This document shows, piece by piece, positions 13,086-22,000 of a stretch of 64,000 nucleotides of DNA; within the stretch, counting starts at the first letter, position 1; each line of letters starts with the position of its first letter. Made by a program: the position numbers and the translations under genes. Source of the DNA: Strigamia acuminata (taxonomy: Eukaryota; Arthropoda; Chilopoda; Geophilomorpha; Linotaeniidae); assembly GCA_949358305.1 (NCBI GenBank), contig OX442314.1, positions 11,525,060 to 11,589,059 on the forward strand, in the 5' to 3' direction. The notes beneath the pieces are model-generated. The model was given only the letters and a program-made list of their open reading frames with translations. It did not search any database and had not been told where the DNA came from.

Positions 13086-14599
13086 ACAATAAAAAAAATG
13101 TCGATTTCTTGATGGTGTGTCCGTTTAAGATATGCGTGCCAACCTCTCATCATCTTATTCTGCAATAACTACGTAATAGGGAAGCAATAAAAACAAAAAT
13201 ACGGACGAGACAACTGAAATAATAAATATAAAAAAATGTATGTCCACCTGTCCAACGACTTTTTTTCCTTCACAAAATGACATTATCAAGCCACACCTGC
13301 TTGACCTAGAAGGAAGAAATAGATAAGAGACAGAAGCACTAATGACAAAGCATTAAACACTCCCTCTGTGGTCACATTTCAAAAAAAAAAAATAAAAAAA
13401 AAAAATAAAAAAATCCATTTTTTATTTTTTTAAATAATCCAAGTCGATAAAGCTGTGCAAAATGCTTCTCCCAACGCCAATAAACGCACAGCACAAATCA
13501 CGACACGAAAATCAATGCCCACCAAACCATCCAGCAAAAGTAAACACCGAAAAGGCGAAAAATCGTCCCGAAAACAACACATGAATGAAATTTGTAGCGA
13601 GGTGACAACCCAAAGGGAGCACACGTGGGGTTCACGAGCGTACCTCACGCCATTCGAATGTCATTAAGTCTCATCACCCCATCCCCACCACCTTTTCTCT
13701 TTACTTTCCTCCCCCCTTTACACATGGGTCGATGAGGGTTTCATACCCTGGTGCTCTTTGTTTTGCCGATTTTTTTTCCTTTCCGAGCTAAAAGGGGGCA
13801 GGGAGGAGGGGGTTATTGTAAAAGAGAGGGTGGTGGACGTTTTGTGACGTGGCCAGCTCGCCATTGTGCGATGGTTAGCACCTCCTTTCTTACAGGGGGT
13901 AATGTCACTGGACATTTTTACCCCCGGCCCGTTTTGTGTGGAGATGGAGAGCAGCGGCCCGATTACCGCGCGGACTACAAAACGCACTCTCGGTCCACGA
14001 CGTTAACCCTTTGCCACCCTCCGAATGGCAGCTGCGATTGCGCGAAGAGCAACAAAGAGCGGACCCTTAGCATTCATTGGCTTTTCAAACACGGCGTTTA
14101 AGATGAGTAATTGGATTGAAGCATTTTAATTGAATCGAATCAGAAAATCGCCTTCAACTGATCCTTTGACCCGAGGATCACATTTTCCTTATTCGATTAC
14201 GGTGGCCAGAAATACGTCATCTTGGAAATTAAACGAAAGAGAAGGAAGGAAAAAAGGATAAAGCGAGGAGAGCAAGTGTTTGGGAAATTAATTTGACATT
14301 TAGCTTTTAATTTAATTCCTCGGCTGACATATTCATTACTTGTTCTTCGGTTTAATTTTAAAAGTTGTTTCTCTCTTAGGACCCATTAACGAGTCACCTT
14401 CTTCTTGATTTATGTCGCTTCATTCCCTCGACGTTTTCAGTAAACCCCAAAAACATCGGGAAATACACGGAATATATATATTTGTATTTATTTTAAACTT
14501 TTATTTGTCTACTTTCCCACATGGCTCGAAAATATGTCTAACGATATACATGTATGTATTTATTTGTAACGGCGACCCATCTATGGATCTAACGATATA
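5193..14599. other. AT-rich non-coding stretch
   Basis: No gene is supported. The stretch contains a (TA)n run at about 6080-6096, repeated A/T homopolymers and an (AAAT)n microsatellite at 13.02 kb. GC-richer patches occur near 6.8-7.0, 9.55-9.8, 10.1-10.25 and 13.8-14.05 kb. These patches are open in several frames on both strands at once and lack recognisable domains, so no exon is called. Confidence 0.55.
13021..13088. repeat. (AAAT)n microsatellite, interrupted
   Basis: Tandem AAAT units run for about 68 bp with one CCGG interruption near 13048-13051. Confidence 0.9.
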
Positions 14600-14739
14600 C
14601 AGTCGAAACTCTTTATAACGAATTGCATTAAAGGACTTGAAAAATCGATTCGTTATATCGAAATTTTTTAACATGGTGTTCTATGGCCAGCCAACTAAAC
14701 CAGTCATTTTTGTATTTGTTGTATCGATAATTCGTTAAC
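14600..14739 (-). mobile_element. pogo/Tigger-like MITE, truncated copy
   Basis: It begins with the terminal motif CAGTCGAAACTCTTTATAAC. It then follows the reverse complement of the complete copy at 16822-17004, sharing the stretch TTAACATGGTGTT, the GGCCAGCCAAC segment and ATCGATAATTCGTTA. The match stops at about 14739, before the second terminal repeat, and runs into AACCTAACCTAG. The terminal repeat and internal TTCGTTATA motifs resemble pogo/Tigger-type elements of the Tc1/mariner superfamily. That class assignment comes from the motif alone. Confidence 0.75.
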
Positions 14740-14768
14740 CTAACCTAGAATAAAAATACTCGTGTTTT

Positions 14769-14884
14769 AACAATTTTAGTTTAAGTGTATTTTAAGTTTT
14801 AACATGGTTTTAAACAGGAAACGATGTCATTTTTGTTTTAAAATTGAAGCAAAACACAAAATATTTTAGTTTTTGACTGCAGCT
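14769..14884 (-). mobile_element. Truncated copy of the AGCTGC-TTCAAAAA MITE family
   Basis: About 115 bp match the reverse complement of 31431-31565 with only a few differences. Shared blocks include TTTTAGTTTAAGTGTATTTT, AGTTTTAACATGGTTTTAAA and CACAAAATATTTTAGTTTTT. The right terminal repeat, ending TTTTTGACTGCAGCT, is present. The left terminal repeat is missing, and the preceding 30 bases do not belong to the family. This copy lies directly downstream of a truncated pogo-like MITE. Confidence 0.75.
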
Positions 14885-16821
14885 ATAGCAATATAATTTC
14901 AATGTATTAATTTTTTATTAATATTTTCGACATTTTATTTTTTTAAATTAAAAAAAGAAAATTCTCGCTAGTTGTTGTGATGATAGAAACGAGGATATAG
15001 ATGGAGTTGATGCGAACGTTTAAAGAGTGCGGATCATAAAAAGCGTTCAAAACGAGTCGAGGGGGGGCGGGGGGGTTGCTGCGAGTAGAACCACGAACGA
15101 AAGAGCGAGAGCCCATTCCAAGATCACTCATTCCGTCTCCACTTAATAAGATTAGTACTAATTAAAACTTGACCCACTCACCCACCCAGAATTAACGCCG
15201 TTAGAAAACACACTCCTTATTATACATTTCCAAAAAATTATACGCATTTCCACAACATCATCGGGTTCCAAAGGGTTAAAGATCACAACACAACAACTCC
15301 TTTCCAAATAAAACCAAAAAAAAAAAATCCTCTCATTAAAACGAAATCACAATAAATATAAAAATCGACATCAATATCCCCAACCAAGCAAAAACTCTCC
15401 ACATTTACAATTCCCCATAAAACAACACGAGTCATCACCCAAAAAAAAAAAAAAAAAAAAAAAAAACCAAAACTTCACCTTAATGACACGTGCGTGCACT
15501 GAAATAATAATAATGCACTTTTTTTACCTATATAACAACACACAGTCCGATAGATTTGCAAATATATAACCACATGACGACTTTTCCCTTTCAACGCATA
15601 ATTTAAATAAACATCAACTTCCTTATGCCATTGATATTATTAAAAAAAACAACAACCACACTTTAATTCCATTTTTTTAACTTGGCAAAGAGGCGTTCCC
15701 TCACCTGGCACCACAAAGATTCATGTCGAAAAAGTGAAAAAAAAATCGACCAAATCCAATTGACACACAAGTAACCGAGCGCACTGCTGCTGGATACGTA
15801 TATATCGAGTCCACGGCAACGCAAATGGGGCTCTCATATCGAAACGGCCAATTAACGAGCTACAATCCAGTTTGGCACGCAACCCAACTGGCTAACTAAC
15901 GAACAGGATGGCGTAATAGTGGACTTGTAGTGCACACGAAATAACGACCCGCGCACACAACACACACACACAAAAAAAAACCAAATGACCTCCCACTCTT
16001 TTATCGAACTGCACGCAACTTTGATGGACGCAGATTTAGCATTTTGATTGCCCGCGCGATTTTTTTTGCCTGCCAGACCTCTATCTCTAATTCATCGTAC
16101 AACTGTATTATGCGGTCGGAATTATGATTCATTTATTGTAAAATAAAATAAAATCGAAAAAACCAGACGAAAAAAAAAACACAAAATCGACATCCCCGAC
16201 GTGTCTAAATCGAAAAGATGGATAGCCCCGTCCACCACTACAGTAAAAGATGCAAAATTCATCCTCATTTGACTTCAAAATGCAATGCTGGAAAGCCCGA
16301 AACAACATGGTGCATTAGAAGAGGCGTCCGCTGTGGGGGGAAAGGGGATCGCGAGGTTGGGGGGTGCAAAGGGGAACCAACAGCCAAGGTATAGCTGGGT
16401 TCACCCGATTTTCAATGGTCGACGCACAAGGGGTGCCCTAGTCACGAGCGAGTTAAAGAGTAAAAAAATAAATGGACAAAAAGTCGGAGGGGGAAAAGGG
16501 TGGTTTTGGACGCCATCTGTCTTTTGCCACGCCACAAGAGATGAGCATTAGCTCTGTCCACACAGATGGCTATTAGAGTTTGATGGAGAAACACTGACAG
16601 CTGTCCAGTGGGTGATGACCACTGCAGAGATGATCTAATGAGGGCCCATTAATTGAATGAATATTCGATAAGGTAAATAAATGGAATGTGGGAAAATGGG
16701 TTTGCGTTTTGTTCCTGTGGGTCAACGTTTTTCTTTCCTGATGGCTAATAATGGAGGTGTCATCACTAGATAGGCCGCAATTAATGGACGCAATCGAGTG
16801 TGGTTGGACTATTTCTCAATA
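14885..16821. other. Non-coding stretch
   Basis: No supported gene. The stretch contains a 26-base A run at 15441-15466 and scattered (A)n. An open frame at 16285-16551 (plus strand) has a low-complexity Gly/Lys composition and no domain. Confidence 0.5.
15441..15466. repeat. A26 homopolymer
   Basis: Twenty-six consecutive A residues, read directly. No retroposon body was recognised beside it. Confidence 0.9.
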
Positions 16822-17004
16822 CAGTCGAAAATCTTTATAACGAATCGCGATATAACGAATTATCGATATAACGAATACCTAAAAATGGCCGGTTTGGTTG
16901 GCTGGCCATAAAACACCATGTTAAAAATTTTCGATATAACGAATTCTCGTTATAATGAATCAATTTTTCGGGTCCCTTGCGATTCGTTATAAAGAGTTTC
17001 GACT
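16822..17004 (+). mobile_element. pogo/Tigger-like MITE, complete copy
   Basis: A 183-bp element whose ends are near-perfect inverted repeats: AGTCGAAAATCTTTATAACG at the left and, complemented, AGTCGAAACTCTTTATAACG at the right. One mismatch was seen over about 26 bp. The interior contains several further TATAACGAAT/ATTCGTTATA motifs and the block TTGGTTGGCTGGCC. TA immediately precedes the left end. The right end appears to have lost the expected terminal base, so the TA duplication is imperfect. It carries no coding sequence, so it would have depended on a transposase in trans. Confidence 0.82.
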
Positions 17005-17671
17005 ATCATTTTTCATTCAATTGAGATTTTCCATTTTTTTTCGATCTTTTTATAATTTTTTTCGATTATTTTGGTACTTTTATTGTCGTTTTTTCACGAA
17101 TATATTTTGGATATTTTTTCAGTGACCCTCGAATTACGATGTGACCATCCGAGTGACCGACACATGAAATAGAGTTATGTTTCCTCATTACAAACGCGAG
17201 GAAATATGGTGAGGCCTGATTTCACCTTCCTGTCCATGTATGGGTGGGATAACGAGTTTATAACAACTATTATAATACTATTTAGGTGTATGGCATAAAA
17301 AGTGACAATAAAATATCATTGTTTTAAAAATAAATCAAAATTTTGAATATTTCAAAGAGAAAATTTAGTTATTCAAAAAAAAAACTTACGAATAAAAAAA
17401 AAAAATTTAAAAAAAAAATATATAAAATAAAATAAAGTACAAGAAAGTGGACCAATTTCCATTTTCACTCCATTTGCTGAGTCCACTCTTTTCAAAAAGA
17501 TATTTTGTCCCTCTTCTTACAAGCTTATTTGACATATTTTTTTTATATTTTATTTTTTTTATCTAACTTCAAATCAAAAGTTATAAATTCTCATTTTTTC
17601 CCTTCCCCTTGAAAACTACAACTCACTTCGAAAACTAGAACAACCGCAAAACAAATAATTTAATAAACAAA

Positions 17672-17730
<59 letters not shown>

Positions 17731-18614
17731 ATATTCCTGCTTCCCCAATAAACACCTTTAAATAAAAATTTTAAAAAAAATTTAAAAAAAAATTTTAAAA
17801 AAATTTAAAAAAAATGTTGGTAATTTAAGAGTGGTATGTGGAGTTGCTTTTGTGTGTAGCCACATAGAATTAGAGCGAGAATGCAACAACGTCGACAGAA
17901 AATAAATGATGACTGGGCCGGGTAAGCGGCGGGGGTCACACTTCTCGTAGTCGAACCACCACCCCACCTTCCCCTCGGGCAATTTGAGAGAAAATTACTC
18001 GTAGGGACTCATTTCACCCTGGCCACCGAGAGAAATGACAAAAATGAAGCGACACTGGAATGCAATGAGATGGACTTGCCTCAAGGCCCTTCATGACCAT
18101 TCTGCTGCCCTCTCTTCCTCATATCGCTTTAAATTGTATTCATTTTTTTCTCCCCTTTTGGCTTAGATTAAATTAACTCGCTTTTTCTAATTCCAAATGT
18201 CTGCAAACACAATGAAAAATCTCAACTTGAAATTACTTTTCAACTCGAATTGCTACAAATTTAAATTCGCAAAATCATGCAAAAATACTGAAATAAACTG
18301 TGTTTTACTCGCGTTGATTTCAGCTAGTGAAAAAAAATCTTTCATTGATCGAAAATGACTCAAATCATTAGCAAAAATGGCGACTGCGAGCGAAGTAAGC
18401 TTAGAAATAATGAATTCAAATGAAAACACAAAAATTTATTAAATAATTTAATTTTTTATTTCCACTTTAATGTGAAAGTTTAATAAAATGATGACGAAAT
18501 GTTATACTATTATTGGCGCAGATTAATCGTTAACTCGAGTTATCTGAAACCAAACAAATAAAACAAAAACCACAAAAATTAATAATAATAATAAAAAAAA
18601 ATATTTAAGACGAT
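17005..18614. other. AT-rich non-coding stretch upstream of the retrotransposon
   Basis: No gene is supported. The stretch contains poly(A)/poly(T) blocks, an (AAAT)n microsatellite at 17.67 kb and an A/T-only tract at about 17765-17815. It is the left flank of the BEL/Pao insertion. Confidence 0.6.
17669..17732. repeat. (AAAT)n microsatellite
   Basis: An uninterrupted run of about 16 AAAT units, read directly. Confidence 0.92.
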
Positions 18615-18619
18615 GAGAC
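18615..18619. repeat. Target-site duplication, left copy (GAGAC)
   Basis: GAGAC lies directly before the 5' LTR and recurs directly after the 3' LTR at 24571-24575. Identity between the two LTRs starts and stops exactly at these pentamers, which fixes the element's borders. Five base pairs fits the 4-6 bp staggered cut typical of BEL/Pao integrases. Confidence 0.93.
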
Positions 18620-18948
18620 TGTGAAAACTGGCGTTGTTAGAAGTAACAAGGTCGCACGAGTTCGAGGGAAAGAGCACGGCGCAGCACAGAGAAGCCAACC
18701 TGCAGGAGGTGTTTTTGAGTGATATTGGATGACGCGTGACCGGAAGTGCTGTAAAAGTGTCATAAATTATCTTGTTTCACCCTTTGTTCCCCTGAATTTG
18801 TACTTGTGACCCCCAGAAATTACAATAAACTTGTTCTTAACCCAAAAAAGACATGCTTTATTTCGAGAATTCATAAAAGTTAGAAAAGTAGTAAATTTAC
18901 ACAGTTTTAGTCAAAATTAGTTACAAATTGACTTTGCGAATCTTCAAA
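18620..18948 (+). repeat. 5' LTR of the BEL/Pao element
   Basis: A 329-bp direct repeat of 24242-24570 with no difference found by reading. It begins TGTGAAAACTGG and ends CTTCAAA, so the termini are TG...AA and not the usual TG...CA. The outer six bases form an imperfect inverted repeat (TGTGAA and, complemented, TTTGAA). It should carry the promoter (U3) and the poly(A) signal AATAAA at 18824-18829. No convincing TATA box was seen. Confidence 0.95.
18824..18829 (+). promoter_or_regulatory. Poly(A) signal AATAAA in the 5' LTR
   Basis: Canonical AATAAA about 205 bases into the LTR. The equivalent copy in the 3' LTR would direct 3'-end formation of the genomic RNA. This copy must be bypassed during transcription from the 5' LTR. 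Confidence 0.6.
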
Positions 18949-18966
18949 TGGTGCCGAAACCCGGGA
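18949..18966 (+). other. Primer-binding site, complementary to tRNA-Phe
   Basis: TGGTGCCGAAACCCGGGA starts at the first base after the LTR. It is the exact complement of the 3' end of the standard metazoan cytosolic tRNA-Phe (acceptor strand UUUCGGC-A-CCA preceded by the CCCGG of the T stem). A charged or uncharged tRNA-Phe would prime minus-strand DNA synthesis here. The match covers 18 bases including the CCA tail. The tRNA assignment uses recalled tRNA-Phe sequence and not a search. Confidence 0.9.
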
Positions 18967-19047
18967 AAATCAGTGAATCCGGACAGAAATAAGTAGAAAA
19001 CAGCATCGTAAAGCCGACCACGCCGAATTTTGACCGAAAATTTCAAA

Positions 19048-22000
19048 ATGGACGCCCTTGATCGTTTGCGCGCTCAACAAGCCACGTCCAGAGAAGGAGC
19101 CAAGCGGTTATGTAATGCGGTACTCGTCGAATTAGCCAACGTTGCTCCAGAAATCCTCGCGTTGAAACGATTAAAAAACCAGTTGTTAGCAAAGAGTGAA
19201 CAATTGACAGCGCTCGACGATAAGATATCGCCGATGATTGTTACGCGTGCGGATTTGGAGAAAGAAGAAAGCGACAACGAAGATTTCCGTGAGTTGATAA
19301 TCGACTCTCTTACCGATATTGAAGTCAAATTGGAAGAACTTTTACGGCCACCAGCACCAGTTATACCCCCAGCGATTCCAATCGGCGGCAGCGCCACGAG
19401 CAACTCAGGCGAAGGGACAATAAAGCTGCCAAAGTTAGTAATGCGGAATTTCAGCGGGAATCCTGTTGAGTGGTCAAAGTTTTGGTCCAATTTCGAGTTG
19501 AGTGTCCACGGCAACGGTTCACTTACAGCAAAAGCCAAATTCGTATATTTGAACTCAGTTCTCGAAGGTACTGCAGCAACAGTTGTTCATGGTCTCAAAA
19601 TCAGCGATGAGAACTATGAAACTGCAGTAACTTTACTTCAAAATCGATTTGGGCGAAAAGAAGTCATCGTGAACGCTCACATTCAGACTTTGATGAAACT
19701 TAAACCAGTAAAACGAGTTAGCGACCTCGTTGAGTTGCGTAGACTCTACGACACGTGCGAATTGCATATTCGAAGTCTCGAGACTGAAGAAATCGATACA
19801 GCCACGTTTGGAATTGTATTGTGTCCATTGATACGAAATGCGGTGCCTGACGTTATTGCACTTGATTTTGCACGCAAAAATAAAGAAAACACTCACGATA
19901 TGAAACTGTTTTTGGAGTTTTTCAGAGCCGAACTGGAGTTACGAGAAGAACACGTAGCCGTGAGCGACCAGACAGAGAAACCAGCCGCCAAGACGTTCGT
20001 CGACTACAAGAAGCCGACGCGTAACGACAAAATAGCCTCAGCCAATGCATTGACTACCAACGTTTCATCATCCAGTTGCGTATTCTGCGACGATGCGTCG
20101 CACAAGAAGGAAGATTGTCCGCTCAACATTCCAGATCGATTGAAGCGGTGCATGTCAAAACGAACGTGTTTTAGATGTTTGGGCAGCAAACATATGGCGC
20201 GCAGCTGTCCCCAGAAAGAGAAGTGTGTGAACTGTGAGCGGTTTCACCATATCCTGTTGTGCGAAGCGTCGAATACCAAGCCAGAGACCGTGCTTGTGTC
20301 AACGTTGACAGCAGCAGCAATTACAGCAGAGAACACTGACTTATTTTTGCAAGTATTAATGACAAATGTGGAATCGAATTGTAAAACCAAGGCTGTGCAG
20401 TGCATGTTTGATGGCGGAAGCCACAGATCGTTTATTAGCCAGAAACTAGTGAATGAACTCGATGCCCAAGTAGTGGGAAAGCAAAATATGCAGATTTCCA
20501 GTTTTGGCGACTCTAAAACAGAGAGCGTTTGTCGTCGTCGCGTGAAAGTGACTTTAAGAAATATTACCGATACTAATAAGTTTGTTGATTTAGAATTGAT
20601 CGAGGTGCCACGAATAACTCACTCAGTCGCGAGGCAGTCGGGTCCAAACGTGCGCGAGATGTTGCGCAAACACAAGATCACCTTAAATATCGACCAGATG
20701 TCGACCCAACAAGACGAGGTGGCAATTCTAATTGGAGCGGACCACTTTTGGCGTATCGTAACAGGCGAATCGAAACGTTTAGATGAGGGATTGATGTGTC
20801 TTCACACGTCTCTCGGTTGGACAATCCACGGCGCGATCAGAAGCCAAGATGAAACGGTTAGACAGTCAGCAACCCACGTGAATCTTGTGCAGTATGAAGA
20901 CCGACTCGACCACCTTCTTCAACGTTTTTGGGAGTTGGAAGCAGTAGGCATTCCCCACGAAACTCTCACCAGCGCCCAGGACGAAGATGATCAAGCAGTA
21001 GCAAAATTTAAAGAGTCCATCAACTGGACGGGTGAGCGGTACGAGGTGCGACTGCCTTGGTTGCTGGACAAATCAGAGTTGGACAGCAACTATCAAATTG
21101 CACTTAAGAGACTGTGGAATCTTGTTCGCAAGTTTAAACAAAATCCGGACTTGTACCACCGCTATAAGAAGGTTCTGGACGACCAGAAAATCGCTGGAAT
21201 AATCGAAACGGCCCCAGAAGTAGCCAACCAGACTGGGTGTTACTACCTCCCACATCGACCAGTAATTCGAGAGCGGAGAAGCACCACAAAATTGCGCATA
21301 GTCTACGACGCCTCGTCGCACGCGCAGAAGAGTCGCTCTCTCAACGACTGCCTGTTTACAGGGCCAAATCTCCTTCCAGAATTAATCAATGCCCTTTTAT
21401 TTTTCAGACAATTCATTGTGGCATTGATTGGAGACATTAAACAAGCGTTTCATCAAATTTTGCTGGCGTTAGCTGACCGAGATGCGGTGAGGTTTCTGTG
21501 GATCGCGGATGGATGGGACGTTGAAGGACCAATCGTGTTGGAGATTCTCCGACAAACCAGAGTCCTATTTGGAGCATCTCCAAGTCCCTATCTCTTGAAC
21601 GGAACGATACAACACCATCTCGAACAATATGCAGATCGTTTTCCCGAATTAATTATGAAATTGTTAAAGAGATTTTATGTTGATGACTTTTTGAACAGTG
21701 AAAAGACAACAACAGAAGCCATTGATGTCTACAAGAAGACGTCAACAATCATGCTCGAAGCCAATATGGAACTAGTGAAGTGGTACAGCAATTCCCCAGT
21801 GCTACGAGAGCAATTTGCTGTTGACCATCCAACTGCAACGTTCGAAAGTGAGCAAAAAGTGTTGGGCCTGAAGTGGAATGGTGAGAGAGACGACTTGTCA
21901 CTAGAACTCGAGGATGTGAAAGCAACTTTGGAACGTGAATCGAACACTAAACGGCAGGTTATTCAATTGGTTGCACAGATCTTCGATCCGTTAGGATTTG

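Noticed and set aside
10120-13870. Shared 13-mer GCTCGCCATTGTG at about 10126 and 13858
   Set aside because: Flanking bases do not align, and shared 13-mers are expected by chance in a window of this size.
18376-18393. Possible short first exon: ATGGCGACTGCGAGCGAA followed by GTAAGC
   Set aside because: Six codons before a donor-like site are too little to support a gene, and ATGGCG words occur repeatedly in the window.
19030-19047. Six in-frame codons upstream of the polyprotein ATG, beginning with TTG
   Set aside because: TTG is an unlikely eukaryotic start here, and the first ATG at 19048 has a good context, so the CDS was started there.
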